NCBI GenBank assembly: GCA_036346375.1
Contig: CM070501.1
Location: 55,407,326-55,471,325 of the forward strand
Origin: Guadua angustifolia
Taxonomy: Eukaryota; Streptophyta; Magnoliopsida; Poales; Poaceae
Length of the DNA: 64,000 bases
Direction of reading: 5' to 3'
In this document: piece by piece, positions 37,947 to 48,584 of the stretch
Layout: each line of letters starts with the position of its first letter
Numbering within the stretch: the first letter of the stretch is position 1
Notes under the pieces: generated by a model
Database searches by the model: none
The model's input: the letters and a program-made list of their open reading frames with translations, nothing else
Told to the model about the DNA's origin: nothing
Made by a program: the position numbers and the translations under genes

Positions 37947-38341
37947 GGAAAAATATCCTGTGCAATCACCCCTCTCGGTGAAACCATCGTGTAACTGAAC
38001 TAAAAAAAGTTTCAAAAAATTCTGAAAAAAATCATGGATGTACATCTCAACTTACCCCACCTACATATAAAATTTCATGATCAAATTCATCCTATACTAG
38101 CAGTTACAAAAAAGACAAATTCAGCATGAACAGTGATTTTCTACTGTTCATCACTATTCATTTTTGCTGCTTGTTTTTTTTGTAACTGCTAGTATAGGAT
38201 GAATTTGATCATGAAATTTTATATGTAGGTGGGGTAAGTTGAGATGTACATCCATGATTTTTTTCAGAATTTTTTGAAACTTTTTTTAGTTCAGTTGCAC
38301 GGTGGTTTCACGGAGGAGGGGGTTGCACCGGATATGTTGCC
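37947..38341. mobile_element. Mutator-like foldback MITE with 9-bp target duplication
   Basis: Flanked by TAGTAACAT at 37938-37946 and 38342-38350. Almost the whole 395 bp is two inverted arms of about 170 bp (CAACTTACCCCACCTACATA / TATGTAGGTGGGGTAAGTTG) around a short loop. Arms differ at few positions, mainly near the ends. Confidence 0.85.
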
Positions 38342-38751
38342 TAGTAACATAGTTACGTACTTGTATTTATTTTGCATCTCTTCTATTCATAATGTATGTA
38401 TAATTTGGATTGCATAAAAGTAGAAGACTATGCTTATGACAATTTAGCTTAGTCCTTGAAGCATGCCCCTATCTTTATCTTGGTTTCGCCACTGGATGTA
38501 TGGTAGGAATTTTGGCAGCGAAGCATTGGTTAGGAGGTACATATTGTCATATATTGCCTTTGTTTTTTTTGGATGAAATCCTCATATGCCACTAAAAGTT
38601 TACCTTATCTCTTATTTGCCACTCATTGTGGTCCTACATATCATTGACACATTTTAGAACTTCCCCAAATTACAATGACAAATAAGGAATTAATCCAGCT
38701 TGTTTTTTTATGTACGTATCTCCGTAGGTATATTGGCCCCGCTTTTAGTTA

Positions 38752-39014
38752 CTCTCTCAACTCTCAAATAGTTATTGTTTTAGACATAAGTACAATCAGA
38801 CTTTCTAAATTTTTACTATCAATACCTTTTTAAATATTTAAATTAGATACATAAAATTATATATATATGTGTGTAGATTTGTCTTGAAAAGTATTTTATA
38901 ATATTATAATTTTATTAGATTTTTAAAATATATTACAATAGAAATTAGTGATCAAACTATGTTTTAGAGACCGTGTCAATATCCAAAACTAGAAACTTTT
39001 ATGATTGGAGAGAG
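38752..39014. mobile_element. Stowaway-type MITE (Tc1/Mariner)
   Basis: TA target duplication at 38750-38751 and 39015-39016. Ends are CTCTCTCAACTCTCAAATAG and, in reverse complement, CTCTCTCCAATCATAAAAG. Length 263 bp, very AT-rich inside with TATTTTATAATATTATAATT, typical of grass Stowaway elements. Confidence 0.8.
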
Positions 39015-39128
39015 TATAAAGTTATAAACTACTCATTTGTGTATACTTTGCTTGTATGATGCCTATCAGCGTGTCTGACTTGTTCGCAACGTATTAGCTA
39101 TGGTTTGGAACTTAGGATTGCCTAAGCT

Positions 39129-39560
39129 AGAAATCTATATATACTATTAATCGTGAGGACATACGGCACCCCGTCCACCCGCCATAAAAAATTCGAATCA
39201 TGATTAAGCTTGTGCGATTTTTAAAAATTCTAGCAATGCTACTAATGCATTTAAATCAACTATGCTGATTTAGTTGGGCTACTAAATTTGTAAGTTCTTG
39301 AAAAAATTTTAGAAGGGTCCTGAGAGTATGCCTACGTTGCTGTAAAAATTTCAGAGCATGATCAAACTTTTGCAATTTATAAAAATTCTGACAATGCTAC
39401 TGACACACTTAAAACAACTTCACTAATTTAGTTGAGCTACTAAATTTATAAATTCTTTAAAATTTGTGAGAGGGGTCCTGAGAGTGTACTTGAGCTACCA
39501 AAAAAAAATTGGATCATGATTAAACTTTTATGATTTTTGAAAATTATGACAATTTAGTTT
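39129..39560 (+). repeat. About 170-bp direct repeat, 2.4 copies, possibly at a Helitron 5' end
   Basis: Units start near 39190, 39352 and 39508 and share AATCATGATTAA, AAAAATTCT, CAATGCTACT, GCTACTAAATTT and GGGTCCTGAGAGT. Upstream, A|TCTATATATACTATTAAT at 39129 resembles grass Helitron 5' ends, but no matching hairpin-CTRR end was found downstream. Confidence 0.5.
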
Positions 39561-40434
39561 CTTATTTTTAGAGGTGTTCTCAAAAAAGATTTATTTCCTC
39601 TGTTAGAATCTCTATCTGCACCAGTAATTCCTTTCGCCCAGAGCAATAGCGGGGCTGTTGCATATCTAGTTTGTCTGGTCGTCTGGTTTCTGCCAACACT
39701 AAGAGGAACAGTGACACCCGGTCATTTTTTTCTTGATCCGGCCACTGGAGAGGAGAGGTGGCATCTGCAGAGGGATTTGGTTGCTGGGTTGCTGCAGAAT
39801 GTCGCAGCAGCCTGAGCCTTCCTGACATTTGATTCCCTAGATCTCTCACTCTAAACTGTGTGTGGTTTGGCCTGGCCATGCCCTTGGTCTCTTGTGCAGG
39901 CAGGGTGCTCATATGTAAGAAGACAAAGGTTAAGGTGCTTATGCCTGTGCAGCTGTAAATAATGATCACTGTTTCTGGCAAGACTGTGATTTTTTTTAAA
40001 AAAAGAACTCTATTCTCGACGTAGAAACGTCAGAAGTTTATTCCCATACTGCAGCAAGTGCTACCCGTGCTATAAGAGCGCGACAAATCTCCAAGCCTGC
40101 CGTGTTCCCATAGCGCGGTAAGACCTACCGCTGCACGGGATGCGGAAGATAACACGTGTCATCTTTTGGTATTTTTGCGGTTAGAAACGAGGGTATTTTT
40201 ACAATTATATTTGCAAAGAGGTTAAATTTGCCAAAAAATTTTTACTATAGAGTTAGAAAAGTGACGACTTGTGACACTACAACCCCTGTGATCTGCACAC
40301 AACTGGTTACCTTCTCCGAAATATGTAACGTTGATACAGTAAGGGAGAGGAGTACAAGAGTATTGTATTGCACAGAGTGGCGTGTGCAAGGCGTCCGTTC
40401 TTGAATGGGGGTGGATTTTCTTGGCAAGTCCAAA

Positions 40435-41186
40435 TGAGAAAATTGTCATTGTGCCACTCTGGCCATGTGGCTTCACCCAAATATCATTATTAACGTGGCA
40501 ATCGCCAAAATGCCACTTTCAACGCTGACAACTCGTTTTCATGCCATTTTGGAGTTTTTTGGTGCATTTACCGGATAATAGCATGGGGAAATGACCTCTT
40601 TGCCCTCGGCACTGTGCACTATCCAACGGGAACATGCTGCAGAACGCCTGCTTTACAATTTTATAACTATTTTTATACTACACCTAAAAATCTGAAAATT
40701 TTACAGAAGCTAGATTTCATCCTTAGCTACAACTTTCATGAAGACAAGAAATTTAAATTCCACTGTTATCTATGACTAATCAGCAGTCCAAAACAGATTG
40801 CGTAATCTGTCTCCAATTTTTGATAGCTGACTTCTAACGGCGATTAATCCCATACCGTCACTCCAAAAATTCGCAAAAATTACACAAAATAGGTCTCGAT
40901 GTTATCTACAACTTTCTAGTTATGAGTTTTTGCAAGAAAAATCGTTTCGGCCATGAAACCGAGAATGCAAACAAACTGCTCGATCTGCTCGAGCCCACTG
41001 TTTGTCCGATGCCGAGGGCAAAGAGGTTATTTCCCCATGCTATTATCCGGTAAATGCACAAAAAAACTCTAAAATGGTATGGAAACGAGTTGTCAGCGTT
41101 GAAAGTGACATTTTGACGATTGCCACGTTAATAATGGCATTTAGGTGAAGCCACATGTCCAGAGTGACCCAATGACAATTTTCTCA
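40435..41186. mobile_element. Long-TIR foldback element (752 bp)
   Basis: Arms 40435-40615 and 41008-41186 are inverted copies: TGAGAAAATTGTCATTG at both outer ends, GCATGGGGAAATGACCTCTT / AAGAGGTTATTTCCCCATGC at the inner ends. Identity is high with scattered changes. The central 390 bp is unique. The long arms suggest a Mutator-like element; no clean target duplication. Confidence 0.75.
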
Positions 41187-43495
41187 GTGCAACAAATAGC
41201 GCATGGAGCGACGAGTCTACAATTTGTGACACGTACGGTAGACTGCCCAGCAGCAGCACAAGTAAAATGCTTGGATAGTTGGATCCATTGCTTGATCTGC
41301 CGGGGCGATGCAAATCTTCCCCAAGGGCTGGGCATAGGCCTGGATCTCTTCAATGTCTGTTGGGGCGAGGCGACCGTATTGAAGCGCTTGTCTCCTGCGG
41401 CCAGCTGCTAGCAGTGTTCTTAATTCCTTGGGCAGCGAAAATTGTTAGTGCAAGAATTCAATAGATTATCGATCGCTTGTGCAGCGCAATATGGCGTTTC
41501 GTTAGCTATCAGCTGGTTAGTCTAGAATTTTTTCCCGATCACAAGAAAGACGAACACGTATACCATCAGGTATGCACATCGATCATCCGCAAGTACGTTT
41601 TCTTAGCATATGTTTAAATAAACCGAAGATAAATCTACGGTCTAATAAAAATCTTACTGAAGTATATTAGTAGCGTGTGTGCAGTCTAGAATATTCTAGC
41701 TAGATGCCCGATCAGTTCACTTAACACCATAGCTAGGATCAATCGAAGGGTGCCGTGTCTGCATCAAACTGGTCAGGTCAGTCAATTACTAGAGCAGTCT
41801 CTTCGCTTGTCTATATGCACTGCAAATGAAAATGTTTGATGCCCTGGACCCTGGTACGTGTAGAAGCAAAGACGATTGAGAATACCCAAGGAGCTAATGG
41901 TAAAATCCGAAGTCCACATGCAGCGCAAGTGAGACAGAGAGAGAGAGACAGAGAAGAGGCCAAGTACGAAACGTATAGCAACAAACTCTGACTCGCGGCA
42001 GCAGGAAGGCATCCACAGATGCTCCTCCTCATGCCTGACGGCGGTAGGGGTCGTAGGACAGTAGATCTCAGCTGGGTTTTGCAAGGCGATCGCTTCGGTG
42101 CAGCACCGGCTTGGAGAGAGAGACGGGGGGTGGCGATGCAGAGGCAGGGCCGCAGGGGCAGGGTTTGGACCGGCCAACGGCTGGCTGCTCCCTTATTTTC
42201 TCTCTCTGCATGAATCTCCAGTGCAGTGCAGTGCAGTGCAGTACTAGCAATACTCCTCTGGTCTCTGGTGCCTGCCACCGGCAGAGGACGCCAAGCCGGC
42301 CCCAGCAGGCAGTGGCCACTGTCCTGCAGAGCTACAGCAGCCAGGCCCAGCTTGCAGGGAGTTGGTTGGTGGAGCAGAGCGCTAGGTTGGTTGGAAGCTG
42401 ATCGATTATTCGATTGGAACTTTTTTTTGAAACTATGATCAATTGGAACTTTTGCCGCTGGAAATACGTATCTTCAGTTCAATGTAAACTTTTCAGTGCA
42501 GTCAAATGGAGAACGATTCACTTGCACAACTTAGACTTTATTTTGAAGAGAGAGTATTTTTTTTGCAAGGATTTAAGAGAAATGTAACTTATACATCTGG
42601 TTTATTTTGGCACGGGCAACTAAGAACTTGTATACTCGGTTGACGCATATATATCTATCTGTGTGTGGTTTTTTTGACGTTTTCAAGTTCTTTAATGGAT
42701 GTGTGGATGGCTTGGTTTCTTGGGGCTTGACGATGGTTCCTGAAACTGCAAGCATAGCAGGGCCCTTGGGCCAGCTGCTGGCCTGGCCTAGTGCAGCCTA
42801 CTAGCTAATGGCTCTGGCTGGAGTCTATTGTAGACAAGAAGCCAGCAACGAACATTCCTCAGGGCCAATCTTATTCTCTCGTCTTCGCCTCCAACACGAG
42901 ATGAAAGACGGATGGTCTGATGGGCCACAGCTGGGAATATTGATCCTAATCGTAGGTCCCAAATTCTTGCTCGTCGGCCGCAGCTAATCGGTGCCGTTCC
43001 TTGCCCTGTGTTGGATGGAGCATGGTTGGCCCCGTGTCCGTCAAGTCCCCTAGCGCGAGTCTCGAAAGAATTGCAATAAATCTTGTGCGGTATAGGCCCG
43101 TATCTAACATTAGTCCATTGTAGAGTAGAACGAGAGACTAGTCCAGCAACGTATGCAAAGCAGTGATGATCATTTTATTTCTGGCTGGGGAGCCTCGCCT
43201 GGCTCCGAGTCCAGACCCAACATTTACAAGCGTCGCACACGCACGTCAGTCCGTGCGCGCGCGCGGTTGCCGATGCCGAGCCGAGCCGACTGGCGATCGA
43301 TCGAAGGAAGCTGGGATGGGCGGCACGGTCGGAACGACGTGGACGCGTCACGTCCCATCCTGTCCCCTCTCTCTCCGTCCTCCCCCTCGCTGCGGTTCTG
43401 GACGCTTGCTGTCGTCGTCTTGCACGATCGATCGTCTCCCCAGACTACCCTGCACGCTAGGCTCGGCTACTCGTGTCGTGTACACCTGCGACGCT

Positions 43496-43526
<31 letters not shown>

Positions 43527-43640
43527 ATCGGGGGGTGATGGACCGGCGGCGCTGAACCTGGCGAGACCATGGCGCAAGGGGGCTGTCAGCTGTCTACACT
43601 CTAGAGGAGAAAACGAGTGCGAAAAAGAGCGACCGGGCTA
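41187..43640. other. Unassigned region, partly GC-rich
   Basis: 41800-42400 and 43150-43560 are GC-rich, with long open frames on both strands and no recognisable domain, so I do not call genes. They could be non-coding transcripts or lost exons. The 5-mer GTGCA is repeated four times at 42220-42241. Confidence 0.35.
43496..43523. repeat. (GA)n microsatellite
   Basis: 14 uninterrupted GA dinucleotides inside the GC-rich 43.2-43.6 kb block. GA tracts are common in plant 5' UTRs, but no gene is seen here. Confidence 0.9.
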
Positions 43641-45009
43641 ATTATTGGGCCCATGGCGTACTTAGGGGCTGCGGCCTCTTAAAAGAAATATTGGAAAAGA
43701 GCTACAAGACTCAGGGAGATATCAAAGATACAACGGTCGGAGTAGGTGCTCTAGCCTTTTCACATCCTCTCTTTGCGTACATCATTAGTTGGATCTAATA
43801 CACTATACATTCACTCCAGATCGTTATCTACCGTGCTTGACAAGATAACGGGCTTATGATATGAACCTATAATTTTAAAATATAGCGAAGGTTTACTATA
43901 AGTGCTTCGGTGCGGATCTGATGCATTTTTCTTTTACAATTGTGTCCCTAAAGAAATATAAAAGAAATTAGATAAATATTGTAATGTTTTTTGCTTTCAT
44001 GTGTTAAGGCCTAAGAGCAAACACCTAAGAGCAATGTACTTAAATGGAGAGTTCTTATAATATTCTTTTCGAAAATAAGAATGTTTAAATATTTATTATA
44101 TATGCATGGTGGCATAGCAATGTAATATTGTATTTTGCAAGCACTCAAATTCATATTATTATCCACCCTTGCTAGTTTTTCCTTTAAGTCATCCTATTTA
44201 GGAGAATTGCTCATTTATTCCCTTTGAAGTTCATGTACATTCGATGCAAATATCAAACCATGCTCAAGTGGTTCTGGACACTACAAGTTTCTTCTTGCAA
44301 TTGTAAGTTCCAAGATCATTAGTGCGACCTAAGAAGGAAAGACAGGTCAAATGCTGGATTTCAAGGAGCCATGATTCAAATGCAGGCATTGGTGTGTATT
44401 GATGTACACAAGTGATCTTTAGTATTTAAAGTATGGAATGTTGGAGAAGATGCCATAATAAGAGCAAGATCTTATTGATTATTCCATATAACAATATGAT
44501 CAATAGTACATAAGCCGAAATGACATAAATGGCAGGAGACAGCATAAAAGCAATTTTATGTCATTCATATAAAGAATCATGTCTACTTGATTTGAAATAT
44601 ATTGCTCTCAGATTAGGGTCTGTTTGAAGATATTAAATCTCCAACCTCAACCACGAATCAGCTAACAAATTAATTCAGCGAATTAGACCTTAAATCTTTA
44701 CTACCTTAATATGCACAGTAAAGAATTAACAATATTAACTCACTGTTTCAACAGATTATCTACATATCAGTAAATATTGAGATTAGCAATTCAATATTTG
44801 CCAACCAAATCTACCATATAATTTCAGATCAGACTGACAGCAAAGTTACCAATCTAATTAAGCAAATGTTGATTAGATCAGCAGCAAGATAGCACAAAAC
44901 TAAACCAACAGCTTGTATACCATTTAGTATCTAGACATCATGACTGTCAAAATCAACAATTTGCATACAGATCAGTAACTAGCTAACTAATTGAACAACA
45001 CGGTATGTA
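43641..45009. other. AT-rich intergenic DNA
   Basis: No gene or bounded repeat seen. Confidence 0.45.
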
Positions 45010-45314
45010 GGCCCTGTTTGGCAGAGCTCTGCTCCCAGCTTCTGTGGAGTGAATATGTAGAGCTCTGCCAAACAGCAGTTTTCTGAGAATCGCTCCCAGG
45101 GTGATTCCCGTGAAGTGATTATCTAAAATGAACTAGGGGCTGGGAGCTGAAAAAAGCTGCTTCTCCTGATTCACTCCCAACAAAGAGTCAGTTTCTCCAT
45201 AGAGTTTATCCTATGGATTCGTTAGAGAATCACTTTCAGCGACAGAATCACTTCTCTCGGAGAATCACTTCTAACAGAGAATCAGAATCAGAGAGAGCTC
45301 TACCAAACAGGCCC
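45010..45314. mobile_element. MITE with GGCCCTGTTTGG ends
   Basis: Inverted ends GGCCCTGTTTGGCAGAGCTC and, in reverse complement, GGGCCTGTTTGGTAGAGCTC; 305 bp. The 3-bp repeat GTA flanks both sides (45007-45009 and 45315-45317), compatible with PIF/Harbinger. The inside repeats GAGAATCACTTC several times. Confidence 0.7.
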
Positions 45315-45317
45315 GTA

Positions 45318-46739
45318 GTATAAACAAATAGCACCAGCAGGTTAAAAGGCAAATCAAAAGCTAATAAGAATAATGAGATACTGACAGTAAGATAATAACA
45401 ATCAAGATTTGGCAATTAAATAGATTATCTAAACAGTGAACAAATCAACAATTCTCAGCATATAAGTCTACAGTTCAAAGCCTAGTTCACAAAAATAATT
45501 GTTCTTTCATCACAATACCCATATCATCACTGAGCAAGTATAAGGCACCGAAAATCTAAGATAAATCATTGAAAAATAGCACCCAAAGCTATTCAGAAAA
45601 CAGGGTAAGGCGCAACTGAAATTACTGTCCCAGAAAACCAAGAGCCGCCGCAAGTGCCACAAGAAGAAGGCTAGGTTCCAGAGATACAATGCCCCTACCG
45701 CAATTGTGACACCCCAATTGCAATATTGAGCCTCACCAGCAGCGGCACAAGATCAAATCCTCCAAACTGAAGATTTTCACAAAGTTTTGGTCCCAGGGAC
45801 CAAAGCTTTCAGAACTGCAAGTTCACAACCGAGCGCTTGAATGCGCAAGGCAAGGCAAGACCCCAACTCCAATACTCCAAATCACTGATTTGAAGACAGA
45901 CCTCAACAGCCAAGATCAAGCCAAGAGCTAGAGGAAAACCAGGATGGGAAGAAGAAGGTTTTTGAGTTTCTTACTCGTGTTCCTGGAAGATGCACTAGGG
46001 CATGGATAAATAGGAAAGGAAACACCTGCAACCGCACTATGCTTACGCCCTGTTCATCTCACCGGCCGGCGAGAAGAGCTCGCCCTCCTCCTGAAATCTC
46101 GGCACCTTCTATGGATCTAGCCGATAGAGCCGAGCCACAATCGCGCAGCCGCACAGGAGAGGAGACCCTTTTGCTTCCTTCATCCGAAGCCCTAATGGGC
46201 CAGCCCACTAGCAATCTCCAAGCAACCTGAGAAACATCAATTTTTTTAACATGAACCACTCCACATATTTACATAGAGGTAAGGATATAAGGACACAACC
46301 AACCCACGCCAACATCAATGTGCTGCATATATCGTATCAACCACAAAACCAGTTTGGGATAGGCTAACTTCAGCATGTAATTAATATCGTAGTAACAGAT
46401 CGATCCACAACCGAGAAAATATGAATATACGTTTAGGGCGTCGTACATGTTAACCTAAGAGGTGCCTCATGTTGCCAGGGTTTCATGCTTCGCCCAAAAG
46501 TTATAGGACGTGACTAACGCACATAGCATCAAAACCGAGCGACTCGAGCTCCTCTTCTTCCTCATAACTTCAGATCACCAAAATTATGGCAAATTTCATC
46601 TATCTTGTCCCTGTACCACAGATAGCTTTTCAGGTTGGTTCGTTCTACACCTGTAACCCGTCCGTTCTACATTTCTACTCGATTCGGGCCAAAGAAGAGA
46701 GAAAAAAAGAAACGAAAAGGAGCCAACTCGTAGCTAGTC
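45318..46739. other. Intergenic, nothing assigned
   Basis: 45630-45720 has a short basic open stretch (KSRRKCHKKKARFQRYNAP) that looks protein-derived but matches no family I know. 46040-46230 is GC-rich without a gene. Confidence 0.35.
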
Positions 46740-46744
46740 GGCTG

Positions 46745-47024
46745 TATTGAGTTGTATGCACCAGCTAGTTTACCCAAAAGCGATGAGGAAAGGTAGGCAA
46801 TTACTTATACTTATAACTTCAACACTCCCCCTCACGTGCAGACTCTCTCAGGCCTAGAACATGGAATAGAAATGGGCTGCAATTATTATTTTTTAATTGT
46901 GCCAATCGGGTCTTGAACTCAAGACCTCTTGGCTCTGATATCATATTGAGTTGTATGCACCATTCAGTTCACCCAAAAGCTTAAGTTGATAAAAAATGAT
47001 AGGTAATTCACTTATACTTCAACA
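46745..47024 (-). mobile_element. SMART/TRIM miniature LTR retrotransposon, nearly intact (280 bp)
   Basis: Two direct LTRs of 80-81 bp (46944-47024 as 5' LTR and 46745-46824 as 3' LTR, minus orientation), each TGTTGAAGT...CAATA. Directly after the 5' LTR is TGATATCAGAGCC, one mismatch from the initiator-Met tRNA primer site TGGTATCAGAGCC. Just before the 3' LTR is the purine tract GTGAGGGGGAG. The five flanking bases are GGCTG (46740-46744) and TGCTG (47025-47029), 4 of 5 matching. No coding capacity, as expected. Size and layout fit the SMART family of grasses. Confidence 0.9.
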
Positions 47025-47029
47025 TGCTG

Positions 47030-47639
47030 TTCCGATTAGTAGTACTAACGCAGTAGTATCGACATGCTTGACGCATGTACTACTTAATCACAAATTTCTA
47101 CTAGCGTGTAGCGTTTCTTAAGCTGGCAATACAGTGATACGTCCTGTGAATGGAGACGAGACTTGATACGAATTTCACAATGACCAGAGGCAATAAAAAC
47201 AAACCCTTGTTAAGGTATTAGTATAATATTTTAAAACTTAACGATCCATCCAGAAGAAACTTCACATTTTTTATGGAGGGTTTCTTTTGGACTTTCCCAT
47301 GTTCATTTTAGAATGTTTTTCCACGTGTTCATGTACCTACGTAAATAATTACCGGCATCAAATGTGTCTCGAGATTAATGCAAATATTTAAAATTCAAAC
47401 CAACCACTCTATTTTCTAATCCTTATAATAACTTTGCACAAATCTTCAAAACCTTCGGAGGGCTAGGACTATATATATATATATATATATATATATGGTT
47501 TTCTTTAACTTTGCATGTGTTAGGTGACAACCTGACCAGACCATACATTACTCATAACTATATCAGTGGCCCGTCCAAACTCCAAATATACGAGCAATTT
47601 CAAGAATTAAACCACCACAATAGTCAATTAGATAATCTT
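47030..47639. other. Intergenic, nothing recognised
   Basis: AT-rich, ends with an (AT)n and a (CT)n tract. Confidence 0.4.
47471..47496. repeat. (AT)n microsatellite
   Basis: 13 uninterrupted AT units. Confidence 0.9.
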
Positions 47640-48584
47640 TCTCTCTCTCTCTCTCTCAACAATGCTTCAAAGTTGCCCCATGTGCCACCGCCTGAATGAG
47701 GATGGTGGACATGCCTTTTTCAAGTGCAAGAATGCTAAAAAAATGTTGACGCAGCCTGCAAATTGTGGACATGTCTTTTTCAAGTGCAAGAATGCTAAAG
47801 AATTGTTGACGCAGCCTGCAAATGAAAGATTTCAGAGTTGCGCTGTCTGAATGTTCTTCTGCCGCTGCAGAAGGTACTAATAAGTTCCCCCCAACAGAAC
47901 AAATCCAAATCAACACTTTCATGTGGATCATGTGGTCATCAAGGAATGGAGTGAATGCTGATGATACACCAAAAACCATTTTCAGAAATCTATCACCTGT
48001 TAGAAAAGATTTACTGACAAGTTCAAAGAATTTTTCACTATACAAGTAAATTTTTTACCAGTGTGTTTGGTCGTTGGTTTAAACCTGCTGAAGGTTCTCT
48101 GAAGATTAATTGAGCTTTTGATATAGAATCGAAGTGTGAAGGATGGGGCTATGTTATCAGAGATTTCATGGGTTCAATAGTTCGTGCTAGAGCAGTAATG
48201 CTCCTCATTCTGAAGATGCACTGCAAGTAGAAGCCGAAGCTTGTTTTGAAAGCTTTGAACACTGCTGCCGAGACCGGTATTCCTGCTATAGTAGTTGAGA
48301 CAAACGCTTAGAATCTGAGTACGTATGCCATTGACAGCATGGATCACGACTCATCTTGTTTGGGTGTACTGTTCAAGGAAGCAAAGTTCCTCCTTACAAA
48401 TTTTCAATCCTTGTAACACTAGATATTGCCGGCCATGTAATCATGTAGCTCGTGAGTTGGCCAAATATGGTAAAGCGTTGAGTTCGGGATAAAATGTGCT
48501 GGCTTAATTCAGTGTCTAGCTGTGTAGCGATTTAGCTGTTGCCTCGTGTTAATGGAATCAGCTTTATTTCAAAAAAAAAAAAAA
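47640..48584 (+). mobile_element. LINE 3' end with RNase H-like domain and poly-A tail
   Basis: Starts near MLQSCPMCHRLNEDGGHAFF, the zinc-binding zf-RVT motif (CxxC...H...C) of LINE ORF2. A 60-bp segment inside it is duplicated in tandem. An RNase H-like part follows with stops: WFKPAEGSLKIN, GWGYVIRDFMGSIVRARA, ALNTAAETGIPAIVVETNA and the C-terminal CNHVAxELAKYG pattern. It ends with GCTTTATTTC and a 14-A tail at 48571-48584. 5'-truncated, as usual for LINE copies. Confidence 0.8.

Noticed and set aside
41782..43555. Overlapping open frames in two GC-rich blocks
   Set aside because: No domain, no codon pattern that separates one strand from the other; could be non-coding.
46895..46945. tRNA-like 3' half (TGGCTCTGATATCA)
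   Set aside because: It is the complement of the SMART element primer-binding site plus adjacent sequence, not a tRNA gene; no acceptor or anticodon arms.
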